DNA of 64,000 nt from Bugula neritina (taxonomy: Eukaryota; Bryozoa; Gymnolaemata; Cheilostomatida; Bugulidae), in NCBI GenBank assembly GCA_964035545.1, contig OZ037766.1:31627773-31691772 (forward strand), in the 5' to 3' direction. Below, piece by piece: positions 15,801 to 27,600 of the stretch. Below the pieces are notes generated by a model, which worked only from the letters and a program-made list of their open reading frames with translations, searched no databases and was not told where the DNA came from. Numbering within the stretch: position 1 is the first letter of the stretch; every line of letters starts with the position of its first letter. Both the position numbers and the translations under genes were made by a program.

Positions 15801-18800
15801 TAATGTGAACAGTCATCCTAGAAACTATTGTGTTAGGAGATACCAGTATGAGAAATATAGCTGCCAATGTATACTTAGAACAATTAGGCACCCTACAATC
15901 AGTGTTATGTTCTGGGGTTGTATAACATCAAAAGGTATAGGTCGACTTAATATTTGCTCTAGAATGATGTTAGTACCCAAAAATATATAAATAATCTCAA
16001 TGCTAAACTTCTTCCAATTATAAAAACCATTTTTTCAAATTTAATTTACATATTTCAAGATGACAATGCACTATGCCATTGGGCGAAGAGTGTTAAAGAG
16101 TGAATGAAAAAGTAGACGGTCTCAACGCTCAACTGGCAAGCAGGAAGCCCTGACTTGAACCCTATGGAATATTATGATCAAGAATGGCTAAAAAAGTCTT
16201 CTCAAAAAAGCCAACATCTGAGGTGACACTCACAGAGTCTGTAATTCATGCATGGCATCATGTCGTGACTGAAAATGAGTTGGAGAAGCTGTACCAGTCG
16301 ATGCCTCGTCACTGTCGACTTCTGATTAGGAATAAAGGCTGGCCAACAAAATATTGATACTAAAATTGAGTGCACTGTGTGTTGCAATGTTGCTAGAAGG
16401 TGTATAACAAACTCCATATAAAATCTTTCTATATTTGAAGTAAAATATTCTGATGTCATACAGTGCACACAAATGGTGAGAGTATTGAATAATTCCCATA
16501 TACAGATAGTATCGCAATGTTTCACCCAAAATTTGAGAAAATATAAAAAGAGATACCAATAATTTATATGAATGAGATAAGGAGATCTTAAGGATCATTT
16601 TGATAGGCATCATGCCTATGGAAATGCTTTTGTTATGTCTTAAAATTAACTTGGAACATTACTATTATGGAAAACAGTGAGGCGTCCTTAAACTTTTTCA
16701 CAGCACTGTATATACTGACACATACTGTATACTGACACATACTATATACTGACACATACTGTATACTGACACTTACTGTATACTGACACATACTGTATAC
16801 TGACACACACTACTACAGAATTTAGGTCACTTCCTTTAGTGAAGAAACCAGTATGAGTAAAATATTAATAAGATAAGATGCAGGAACTTGTTCTATGGCT
16901 GATTGGCCAAGGTTTACTTGCTTTTTGTAAGCAAAGCTGCAAGTTACTGTTGAAGTCTGATTTCCTTGCAGAAGTTTGGAAGACATGTACGTGGGAAGTG
17001 TTGAGGTGCCGGAATGTTCTACCAATAGCTCGGATTGTATGAGACACTTGGAGCATGTGCAGTTGATACTTAATATGACCTCTAGCCAGAGAGGTCGTCT
17101 CAGGGTCAGTCTATAGATTACAAATTGCGTATCCACTCTACTCTACTCCTTAACTACTCTATTCTGCTCACTACTGTGTTAGAATTTCTCAAGAAACAGA
17201 CTTGAATTTATTCATTCTTGTGAAATATTTCCTTTCGCCTTTTAAGTTTTAGTAATTGTTTATAGGATAAACGATGGCCAACCACAATATTGTATCATGC
17301 TGCCCTAAGTCATTTTGAGCAGTACTGAAATGTTGCATTAGATGTTGTGTTGCGTGACATGTTTTATGGTGTATATTAGCATTATATTATGGGATATTGT
17401 CTTGTTTTAAAGAAAATACATGAAATATTATATCATGAGTAACAATTTTAGGTAAAAATGGCACAAGTAAAATTGAAATGTTAACAATGGCACAGGTAAT
17501 AATAGCACCGGTAAAACTGGCACTAATGGAAAAGTAGGAAAAAATGGCACACTGATGTTAATATTTCCCAAACCCCAAACTAAAACTCCTATTTCCAACC
17601 CTAAACCCTTATCCTAAACACCCAACCTCACCCCAAATCCTAATATTGAAAATGTGTCGTTTTTACTTACTTTGCCATTTGTGCAATTATCACCTATGCC
17701 ATTTTTACCCGTGCCATTTTTACTGGACACCATGAGTAATTAAAAATGAATAGCCTGTGTTTCACATGTTGCTCTAGGTAAAGTTAACTAGTCCATCTGG
17801 CACAGAGTCTATTGTGTTGCCCACAAGATACATGGATACTGCACCTGGACGTTTTGATATGTGGCCATTTATGTCTGTCCATTTTTGGGGAGAGAATCCA
17901 GCTGGCACCTGGAGGTTTGAGATATCTAATTCCGGAGGGGATGGTAGGCACATGCTAAAAGTAACTTGTTGAAAGTTGGTGTATCATAGTTTATGGTACA
18001 CTATATATAACTGTGCCTTGTTGTTTCACCATGTATGTGCAGTGTAACTACTCAAGTTAATGTTTAAGGGGCTGGTAGTCAACTTGAAGGGAGTGTAATT
18101 AATAATAACATAGAATCTAAAACAAAACATACATAAATAAAATTATGTTATTTAAAATTTTGTTGATTAGTTCTTTCAAAAATTATTTAATTAAAAAAAG
18201 TATTATTTATTTAAAAATATTTTTGTGTCTTAATTTCAATAATTAATTATGTTGAAACTGGGTGATATTCTATCAAGACTACAGTATTTTACTATAGTCT
18301 TAGTAATCTACTGTAGGTCTAGATTTCAGCTACTCTGTAAGTGCTCGTCATGGTACGTATTCATAGTAGATGGTTTAAGACTACTTATTGTCACTGTGCT
18401 TACATGTAACACCCTTTGTGATTGGTCTATTGACATACAAACATCTTTGTTAAACAGGAAATTTGACATCATATCAGCTAGACCTATACGGAGTGACAAC
18501 CAGCCCTTTTAGTGGTGAAGAGCTCGAGCAGAAAAGTGACATAGAAAGTAGGTCTCAAAAGTTCTTCAAGAAAAGTTGATTTTAGGCTTTATAAATGTTT
18601 TTAAATTTAATATTAAAATAGTCAACAGTGTGAAGGTCTTAATTATTTCCACTTTGCAGATAGTATGTTATCAAACTTGTCTATTTTTATTCAGTTTCTT
18701 AGATTTTTAAAGTTATTTTTAAATTTTGTCTGTAATACTTCAAAGTAGCTGTACTGTATCTTTTGTCCATAATGTTGACAATTGTTGAGGACGAGTTTTA

Positions 18801-20094
18801 TAAAGCTATTTGTAATAATAAGGTAAATAAAAATGTTGCAGCTGTAGCCTAAGTTTTCTAACATCATGTTGGCAGGTAGCAAGCAGCCCCCAGTAACAAA
18901 CACTACAGAACACAGGAGATTGTCTTTTAGATCTCGGTATAGCATGGACTGCTCTGCACTCTACAATCAAGTCAGTTTAAATGTCTTCACAAGTATTCTC
19001 AATTATCGAGTAAAAGATTTCCAGACATTGATCTGTAAAACAGGTAAGCTTAAAACTAAGCTCTCACTTCCAAAGTAGTAGTGGCTGTATTCAGTATTCA
19101 GATAAATCTAGATTTAGTATTTAGATAAATGACTGGTTCAATATCTCCTTTCATCACTTTAAAAAATAGTTAGGCTTCCAACTGAGATGAGTGTAGCGTA
19201 GTTAAATTACCCCATACGATATAAAAAGCATCAGCAGGGATATCTGGCTATAATCTGTAGCTCAAATGGTCGTACACTTCAGAAAATAAGAGCTACAATA
19301 TTATTATATAAATTCTTCATACAAACTAATAATCTCTATAGCTGTTACGCATATACCTATAAACCTAAAAATGTTTCTATTTCTATAACTATGAACCATG
19401 AATTAGCCTTTTTTCATTTGACTGTTAGTGTTTTACTTTTCCTAATAACCATGTATTAGCCTTCTAATGTCATTCTTAATTAGTGTTTTAATTTTCCTAT
19501 TAAGATATGAATGAGTTGCAAATTATTTGAAAGTCAAATATAACTTTATGGCTCAATATTAACTCCATGAGTGTGGTTACACTGGTATCTTTCTTTGGAG
19601 TTATTTTCTCTACATCTTCTACCTGCAGAATGCGATATGACTGAAGCTATTGCACCCAGTTATACCTGCGAGGGAAATGACTTAACCGTTACTTGGTACA
19701 CAGACAAGTTGTTTCCACCTGCTGTAACTGAGATACCTGACCCTTGGAATTGCCTCCTCCAGATCCGATTAGAGCCAGCTACCCCCAGAATAGCTGTGAT
19801 GGCAGTGATCAACCACTATCCTATGTGAGTGTTGGTGTTATTATTAAAGAGCTAGACATCAAATTGATAATGAATTTTTCTAAAATAGCAACTGCTTCAC
19901 TTCATACAAACATATAGTATATTTGTTATAACCAGATTGAGTGGTTGGCAGACAGTATAGGAGTTATGTCCTCTCAACTGTTTAGTTTTGTACTTGGCTA
20001 ATGGGAAAATACTTGTGTGTGTTACAGGTTGATATCTCCTAAGGCAAACTCTAGAGGTGAGATGGTGGAAGTAGTTTTAGAAGAAGTAAACTGA
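6988..20094 (+). CDS. proprotein convertase (furin/PC-like subtilisin-family protease), 742 aa
   Basis: Secretory-pathway endoprotease that cleaves precursors after dibasic sites. Exons: 6988-7161, 7421-7525, 8173-8280, 9706-9846, 11800-11965, 12230-12402, 12820-13029, 13258-13361, 13716-13822, 14522-14642, 16972-17104, 17778-17943, 18458-18547, 18876-19043, 19629-19824, 20028-20094. All splice sites are GT-AG and all phases close. Residues 1-24 are a signal peptide. The prodomain carries an internal HPRVAKRS site and the maturation site RVKR at 105-108. The catalytic domain shows Asp162 (SILDDG), His203 ([10 protein letters not shown]), oxyanion Asn304 (VWASGNGG) and Ser377 ([11 protein letters not shown]). 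Asn at the oxyanion position argues against PC2, which has Asp. The P domain runs to about residue 580 ([18 protein letters not shown]). The last 150 residues hold five cysteines but no furin-type Cys-rich repeats and no obvious TM helix, so the product is probably soluble or peripherally bound. Intron 10 contains a Tc1-like insertion. Confidence 0.95.
8990..9150. repeat. degenerate tandem repeat in convertase intron 3
   Basis: Several imperfect units of the form ACAGTAACTAAGTGTATA, 17-24 bp each. No exon is hidden in it: the units differ in length and carry stops in every frame. Confidence 0.6.
10003..10215. repeat. degenerate ACT/ATT trinucleotide tract in convertase intron 4
   Basis: Runs of ACTAT, ACTACT and TTACTA over about 200 bp in the 1.95-kb intron between exons 4 and 5. 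Further along, near 10801-10826, the same intron has two poly-C tracts. Nothing coding is visible in this intron. Confidence 0.7.
12702..12797. repeat. (TA)n microsatellite next to a splice acceptor
   Basis: About 95 bp of TA with TATG and TACA interruptions, ending about 20 bp before the exon 7 acceptor (ttgttccag at 12811-12819). The usual pyrimidine tract is therefore restricted to a few bases. Confidence 0.9.
14231..14336. repeat. 55-bp direct duplication in convertase intron 9
   Basis: Two copies of a unit starting GGTAATATAGTACAGTATAA are adjacent, at 14231 and 14286, with a handful of differences. The exon 10 acceptor lies about 180 bp further on. Confidence 0.8.
14643..14934. repeat. 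17-bp minisatellite starting at the exon 10 donor of the convertase gene
   Basis: Tandem units of CTGACACATACTGTATA with single-base variants. The array begins at the donor GTTAGT of exon 10 and stops at the left end of the Tc1-like element. It resumes on the other side at 16709-16806, so it was one array before the insertion. The minus-strand open frames rich in CVSIQYVS that cross it are repeat artefacts. Confidence 0.95.
14935..14961 (+). repeat. left terminal inverted repeat of the Tc1-like element
   Basis: 27 bp matching the reverse complement of 16682-16708 at 26 positions (A versus C at position 6). It starts CAGTG directly after a TA. Confidence 0.93.
15287..16357 (+). pseudogene. 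decayed Tc1-like transposase
   Basis: The first open block, 15287-15640, carries the paired helix-turn-helix region of Tc1 transposases ([20 protein letters not shown]) and the GRPK linker. The family signature then continues in different frames. [16 protein letters not shown] lies near 15660, WAREHGS near 15735, ISDESIFNV with the first catalytic Asp near 15780, and [15 protein letters not shown] near 15905. The second Asp follows in FQDDNA (about 16058) and the catalytic Glu in SPDLNPME (about 16150). The usual C-terminal end, [18 protein letters not shown], stops at 16357. Several frameshifts and stops separate the blocks, so it cannot make an active enzyme. It belongs to the mobile element, not to the host gene. 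Confidence 0.92.
16682..16708 (-). repeat. right terminal inverted repeat of the Tc1-like element
   Basis: Partner of 14935-14961, read on the minus strand, and followed by a TA. Outside it the 17-bp minisatellite resumes at once. Confidence 0.93.
16709..16806. repeat. right-hand part of the 17-bp minisatellite
   Basis: Five to six further copies of the CTGACACATACTGTATA unit, continuing the array interrupted by the transposon. It ends about 165 bp before exon 11 of the convertase gene. Confidence 0.93.
17443..17730. mobile_element. non-autonomous foldback element (MITE), copy 1, with 9-bp target duplication
   Basis: 288 bp in convertase intron 11. It starts CAATTTTAGGTAAAAATGGC and ends CCATTTTTACTGGACAC, so the near-terminal GTAAAAATGGCAC is inverted as GTGCCATTTTTAC. 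The middle is C/A-rich with repeated CCCAAACT-like words. It is flanked on both sides by CATGAGTAA (17434-17442 and 17731-17739), a perfect 9-bp direct repeat. A shorter relative lies at 58450-58640. It has no coding capacity. The 9-bp duplication would suit a Mutator-type transposase, but that assignment is inference. Confidence 0.8.
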
Positions 20095-21671
20095 AGCATA
20101 GAATCTTACAGGATCAGACAATGCTACTCTATATACGCTGCTAGACTTTTCGTAATGGTGTGATATGTTATGCTACCGCAGTTTAAATATCACAAGTATC
20201 CGCTACTCATTTCAGCTACTTGCTTGTATGTTGAAACATTAACATGTTATAAGCAACTGTATTTTGTCTGCTGTGATTGTTAGCCTTTTTATACTATATG
20301 TACAGCAATTTATTACAATTTGACAATGAATATACTCTATTTTATGCCTAAATTGTTGGCTTTAATGCAAAAGTGGTATGATAACTACAGGGTGACATTG
20401 AACATAATGTAAATTCTATAGAGTAGTAAAATATTTGTAAATGATAGAATTCAAGCATTGCTCAAATCTAAGCAAAAATTGCAGATGTGACACCATGTGA
20501 CACATGCAGACACCTGATATGACACCATGTGACACATGCAGACACCTGATTTATTAATTCACTCAACTTTCATCTACCTAGTGCTAAGTTAGTAAGCTAC
20601 CAGCTCATGATATGTATTTGGCTAAAGCTCATGTCAAAACCATCGCCTAATATTCACTACATTTTCATTGATCAAATTGAAGCTGCTTCAGGCTATATGA
20701 AATGGTAACCCAGTAGCTCCACTTAAAAAGACAACTCCAAAGAACCAGTCTTACAATTCTGCCAGCATAATAATAATAATAATATGTGTTGTTACTTGAT
20801 GTTAATAAACACAGCCAACATTATTTAAGTTTAAGTTAATGCTCCTAACAATTGCTTTCATTTCACTTACTCTGCCTTGATGCTTTGCTAAATTGAACTT
20901 GTTGGAATCACAGCTTATAGTGTGCCAATTTTGTAGATTCTAAAAACTATTGAAGCAATTGCATTTTAAACAATTATATGCAAAAATAATATTATTATGT
21001 TTAGGCTTAGATATTTGCAAAATAAAACTATCTATCAACTTATTTTACATATTTTAATGGCTTAGCTTAAAGAAGAATTATATGGTGTATCGAGATGCTT
21101 GTTAAATCTGAAATTATAGAGACCAAGATTTAGCAAAATAATTAAATTAGATAAGTTTTGACTTGAGTTGCACTTCAGTCTTTCATCAGGTCATAAGCTT
21201 ATAAATATTGTTCAAAATTCGTAACTGTTTGCTGCCACAGCTGCTGATTCTTGCCACCTTTTCATTTCACTATAATAAACAACTCAGTTTCGTAAGTGGA
21301 ATAAAGGCGAATGAATGTTAGCTCTTATGGGTTGTGCTTTCATTCAAATGAAATCATAAAATCCACAATTCAAACAATGGGAACGTCGGGAATAGGCTAT
21401 CATATTCACATATATTAAGTACACTACTTAGTAAGTTAGTTTTCCTGGTTTACAGCATTGTTACTTGCTATAACCTTTCTATTGATATAATACGAAGTAG
21501 CTCAACTCAATAGGTCTATACGTTTTATGTTAAACATGTATGCATACTGATAGTTAAGTGGCTGTAAGGAGCAAGTATATCATTCGACAGCTACACCAAT
21601 GACAGACAAGTGCGAAGATAATTCCTCCTCACAGGAACAGCTTCTCACTTGTCACATTGATTAGTAGCAGA
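20095..21671. other. intergenic region between convertase and caspase-like gene
   Basis: About 1.6 kb with no supported exon. It includes a 32-bp unit present twice in tandem at 20483-20550 (CACCATGTGACACATGCAGA core), a short (TAA)n run at about 20768, and the presumed promoter of the ankyrin-caspase gene. Confidence 0.6.
20483..20550. repeat. 32-bp direct repeat, two copies
   Basis: Two nearly perfect adjacent copies containing GACACCATGTGACACATGCA followed by GACACCTGAT. No function is apparent. Confidence 0.85.
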
Positions 21672-24600
21672 ATGGCTTCGGGAGTGTCACATAATTCTGT
21701 AGATATTGAATTTAAGGATGATGAAGCTCTGTTGTCAAGTGAAGTTACTCAGGAAACCATAGTTGACCATCTCTGGTCCTCGTTGGTTCCAACATTAACG
21801 CTGCAGCATATGTGGAACATGGTAAGATTAAAGCTTCTCCCAGAGAGTCTAAAGCCGGACACATTGAGTGCCATGCTACTAACATCTGATGACCGTCTAT
21901 TAACTGTCCTCCATCTGGCTGTCATGGAGGACAATAAAGAAACGGTAAAATATCTTTGTAACCAATCATTACCTAACAATAAGCTACTGTTGTGTAAAGA
22001 TAAAAGTTCCAAAACGGCTCTGCATTACGCTTCAAGTAAGGAGGTAGCGCAGTTGCTTGTGGAATCAAACCATCCCTTAGATATGGAAAAATTTGTGTTG
22101 CATCCCAACAGTATTGGAAGAACTGCATTGCATGAAGCCATGGAGAGAAACAACATTGACGTAATCAAATATTTATGTAATCTGCCTTTTGCATGCAATA
22201 AATTGTTGATGATAAAAGATCAATTTGGTAAAACTGCATTGCATTGTGCTCAAACAAGAGAAGGTGTAAAACTGCTCCTTGAATCGGTTCACCGTAAGAG
22301 CCGAACAAGCTATTTATTATCAACCACGAGTAAAAAGGATACAGTCTTACATTTAGCAGCTTCAGCAGGGTTAACAGATTTGGTGGAGTTTTATTGCAGC
22401 GAAGAGATTCTGGAAGAACTCGTTACAGAAAATTTGAATGCAGAAAATGCCTGTGCACTAAACGGTGACTCACCAAAAATTCTGACTGCATGTATTGATA
22501 ATGAAAGTAAAACAACAGCAATTGGGAGAGAAATATTTTTGAACAAAATTTTACTTGCTACAAATGAGACTGATGCAACAGCATTACATTATGCAAGCAA
22601 TAAAACTATTGCCAGGCAGTTAATGGAAGCAGTGGAATACGATAAACAAAAGTCTTTTATACTGGCTAGAGATAACAATCACTCAACTGCACTGCACTAT
22701 GCAGTTATGGGTAACCAAGCAGATGTTGTGGAGTATTTATGCGCCTTTCCTCTGGATGACAATGAACTTGTGTTCAAACGAGATATAGACAATAGGACAG
22801 TCTTGCATATCGTGCTTAGTGAGCAAGTTGCCAAAATCATTATAAGTTCGGTGGGAGCTGACTCGTTGAAAGAGTTTTTGTTAACTGCTGACTCTGATGG
22901 GAACACCGTACTCCACTTCGCTGCCGTTATTGGCAGAATTGATGTAATAAAGTATCTTTGTAGCATAGAGTTACATAGCAATGAGGTGCTGTGGGCGCAG
23001 ACTCTGCGAGGTTACACATTCTTACATATTGCTTACTCTGGAGAAGTAGTCAACGCTGTGTTTACCACAAAGGCATCAGGCTGGATAAAACAGATCTCTG
23101 CTATTGAGGACAATGATGGTAACACTGCAATTCTATCGCTGGTTATCTTTGGACGGTTTGAAGCCCTGGCTGCATTACTTGAAAATTTACAAGAGCTTTA
23201 TCATCCTAAAACTTTTGCTATTCTGATGAGGAAACAAAACAAGTATAGACAAAATGTGCTACATCTGGCTGCCCTCTCCCTAGTTCTAGACGAACTGTAT
23301 GATGTGTTACAAGATTACCTGCCTCATATGGATGTCACGGAAATGATGGGTCCCGATGTCTATGGAAACACACCAATTCATTATGTTGCAGCCAAGTATC
23401 ACACTCAAGTGTTCGCTGACTTTATGCTACACCTGCCGCTGTCTGCCAGACGCTTGACAGCTAATGCGACAAATATACAACTAACAAACTGCAGAATTCT
23501 GGTAGCTAAGGAGCTTTTTGAAGAGACATACTATATACAAAAAGTGCTCTGCGCCAACAACACGCCTTCATTAGCTTCCATGTTTCCAAAATTGCAGTTT
23601 TATTTTTCATCCAGAGTAAGAAATTTTGAACAAAAATTAGCTAATCCTGACAAATACTTCAGTTATGATGAAAAGATGTTCAAGGTACTAAAGTATTCTT
23701 TAAATGAGTATTCCCTGTTAGATACTACCTACAGGTTATCTTCTACCTTCACAAGTTCACATGTCTCTCAGCTGCAAGCAGACCAAACCCTTTCAGATGT
23801 AAGTTTTGTCCCAGAAGCAACAAATTTGCAGTTAATGTACCTCTATATATAATTTTCATGAGTAATAATTTAAAGAAGGAAATAGCTAACATATAGAAAT
23901 AAAGAGCTTACATACTACACTTTAGTAACATGTCATTGTGATTTGCAATATATGTAGGAATATTTATTACTTTAAAATTTTGATGCTACTATCCTCATGA
24001 ACTTGTCTCATAATTAGTTTTCTAACTGCAAAAATAAAATAAATTAATTTTCTTTTAAAACATTGTTGAATTGCTCTTTCCGATCTAATATAAGTTTATA
24101 ATAATAACTTCAAGCAGCTAATCTAAGTTAAACTTGTAGACAAACTCTGCTACAAATGACTGCTTGTCCATCATCATAGACTGTGCAGATGTAGCTGACC
24201 CACAAAGGACTGTACAGGAAGCACTTAACAACATGGATGAAGAGATGTACAATGGCAAACCTAAGGTACTCAAGAATGATAGCCGGACCATATAGGACTA
24301 AATTACTAAGCTAGTTCCCAGCATTTACCCTCATACTATCAACAGCTGATTGCTGTATTTTGATAAATATTGTATTGTGTGATAACACAAAACCTAATCG
24401 GTGAGCTGAGGGGCAGCCAGTCAGCCTGTGAACAGGTTTTCTACAATATGCAAGTGTTCAATTTTCTACCTCAATGCCCTTTAATTTGGCTGGTAATAAT
24501 AGAAATATTTTGATGTGCCTAATCAGTAGCCACTGTGACATATATCCAACTGTCTTACTAAAACCTCTGGGTTTTCCAACATAATACAATGATTGCATAT

Positions 24601-27600
24601 GTCAAGATCTGTGTTTTATTCACTTTTAAACTTGTACACTCTAAAGATATATTATAGCTTTGCACAGAAAAATGAAAATGAGCTTTCAACTGCTTCCTAT
24701 AAATTTAAAATGTTATCTAAGTATCTGGAATTCTCAGGTTAGGTGGTAGTGAAGTTTTGTTTGACAACTTAACTTATGTATTTCTTAGTAATTGCGAGAT
24801 GGCCATCTAAAGCTGGCAGGCATGTGGTGACAACAATGTGGCGGTAGTAATTTTTTGGTAACAATGTGGTGGTAACAATGTGGTGGTAACAATGTGGTGG
24901 TAACTATGTGGTGGTAACTATGTGCTGGTAACAATGTGGTGGCGGCTATGTGGTGGTAACAATGTGGTGGTAACAATGTGGTGGTAACAATGTGGTGGTA
25001 ACAATGTGGTGGTAACTATAATATGATGGTAGTTAGTGGTAGCGATATAGTGACATTGCAATGATTTTTCAACTAAAAACAATTTTTCCTAAACTGAACA
25101 CATAAAGCAGCTTGTTTACTTACCTTAGTATTAAGTTCTATCACAGACTATATACCTTTCTGCAGATAGCAGTTGTGCAGTGTTTAGCAGCAGCAAGCCC
25201 TCTAACTCTCATACCTCCGGGTCCAGATTTTCTCATCCTCACTGTGAAATACTCCACACTAAACTACAAGAGGTTTGAAGTGTCTTATTACATTTATTTA
25301 CTATATTACCAAATTTCTAGCTGATTTCTAGTTTTGTTGAACACATTGTAATATTTTTTCATCCTAATTTTTGCCTCCTATAATGTCTATGAAGCAACAG
25401 AAAAACATATCTATAAAGCTCTGTAATTCAACAAAAGCTCAACTATTTCTGTTTTGTCAATGTACAAAGCTGTTTATGCTTTTGCAATGCATATTTTGAA
25501 ATATATAACTCAACTTTTTACATAGTCTGATACTACATCATAGCTTACATGTTAAAGGTTAGCTTTTTTTTTAAAAGTCAAATAACGCAAAATGCTGACT
25601 TCAAAAGCAAAGACCAGAAGAACTATAATTTAGAATATAAAATTATTGGCTATATCTGGTTATGCATTATTATATTTGTATTGTTATGAATTATTATATG
25701 TATAATGTTATGAATTATTATAATACTGACTTATTTCTAAATAGAGAAAGTCTGCCAGACATTAGGAGTTGTGTATCGATACAGTGGTTGATCAATGAAC
25801 TTACCAAAGATGGAAATGTAGAAACAGTTTCTGTAAACTCTACATTAAACAAGAAAGTTATCAAAGACTATGAAAAGCTAGCAAGAATGCAGGAAAACAA
25901 GGGACAAGTGAAGGAAGCTGTACTGAAAGAAGCTGAGATTCATCAACCTGCTTTGGGTGGTTGTGACGATTACAGCTCATTTAGTGCTAAGAATTCAGCA
26001 AACTTCCAACATCATGTTCAGAATTACCTGCTAATTACTGGAGAGAGAAGGGGAAGAGCTCTGATAATCTGCAACAATGTTCAGCTCACTGCCAATTCTA
26101 CCAAACCAGACAGGACCATATCCTCACTTCGCCAGGAAACTCTGCAAACTGCTTTTAAAGTCTTGGGTGAACATTTCAGACTGCAAGTAAGTTGAATATT
26201 TTGTTGACAAAATTATATATGCAAACTGTTTGTGTAGCACAACTTTCTATTTGGCTTTTGTTGTCATGTGACTTCGACTCTCCACCCCCTTTTTACAAAT
26301 GCGATATGATCTGAAATTGTCCCTACCTCATGATGATGGAATAAGTACTATCAAGTGTTAGCAATACTAGTTTGTATCTATTAATTTAGGTGATTTAAAA
26401 AGTCCTTGGTGCGAGTTTTAAGAATAAATTTAGACCCTATATCAACAAATTTAATCTTTTAGCCTTGCTACGCTAGAATAATTATAGGCTATAGAGCAAT
26501 GTAAGGATGCCAAGGATGCAAGCTATACAAAACCTCAATTTCATCGGCTAAAATTCGAAACGTCTCAACAAATAAGCTGCTAAAATCGAATACCAATGCC
26601 TGGTTTGAATGTTTAATAATTTCACAGGTGGTGATAGAGCAAGATTTGTCGGCAAGTGAAATGTTGAATTCTATTTCATCATTCTCAAAAGAGGATGGAC
26701 ACGGGACAATAGCTGCATTAGCCATCTTTTCTCACGGCACTAATCGGATGATTGCTGGACATGATGGTAGTTCCTCATGCCACGTACAGGAAGTGGTTGA
26801 TCTCTTCAACTCGGGAAATGTTCGTCATATTCCAAAGGTCAAGTCCAGTTACTCTTTTCATCGTTCATTATTGTTTCTAATTATTTACATTGGCACAGTC
26901 AATGCACAACAAACTTGCATTTTGTACCCTATTAGTCTATTAGACAGTGAACCTGGCTATTAGTCCAGTACGACTGTAAACTTGGCTATTAGTCTAGTAC
27001 GACAGTAAACCTGATTTTTCAGAGTATAAACTAATTTAACAACAAAGAAAGTGATAATAAAATTGCTGTGAGAATAACATGCAAAATTTCACAATTTTCT
27101 GTAACTGTGTTTGCAGTTGATCTTCATATCATGCTGTCGAGGGGATTTACCAGCCAAGTACAGTAGGGCTCCAAGCAGCTTTGAATCAAGCGCTGAGTTC
27201 CCGTGGTCAGAAAATGAGATAGAGTTGCTATACAAGCCAACAAGAATACCTCTGTCTACAGAGGACAGGAACAGAGAGTGGAGTCGTCTTCCCTTCCCTC
27301 CCTTAGAAGTTCCGGTTGACTGCTACGTCTGCTTTACTACTTTACCTGATAGCAAGTTAGTCTCATTTTTTATTAAATTGCTTTGTCTGTATTTTCTCTC
27401 TATGTACATATCTGTATTTAAACAAAATGTAGTGCAATTTGAATTATATTGAAATGAAATAGATAAAAAGTTGCAACTTGTTTATTATTGACCAACAACC
27501 CACAATTCTGCTATAGTTTTATGACCATAACATATTAATTCAATGTGCGTGTATGTGTGTGCGTGCAAGGGTGTGTGTGGGCGTGCGAGTGTGCTTTAGT

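Larger units (their letters stand above)
14935..16708 (+). mobile_element. Tc1/mariner-type DNA transposon inserted in a minisatellite
   Basis: The element is 1774 bp, bounded by 27-bp terminal inverted repeats at 14935-14961 and 16682-16708. They read CAGTGATGTGAAAAAGTTTA then AGGACGC, and the two ends differ at one base. Each end abuts a TA dinucleotide (14933-14934 and 16709-16710), the target duplication expected of Tc1/mariner. The same 17-bp minisatellite lies on both sides. The interior holds a decayed transposase. The TIRs are far better preserved than the coding region. Confidence 0.93.

Noticed and set aside
21749-22981. Minus-strand frames opposite the ankyrin exon
   Set aside because: Shadows of the + strand coding exon, which has clear ankyrin motifs.
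24785-24976. Histidine-rich minus-strand frame
   Set aside because: Translation of the 14-bp minisatellite in intron 2 of the ankyrin-caspase gene.
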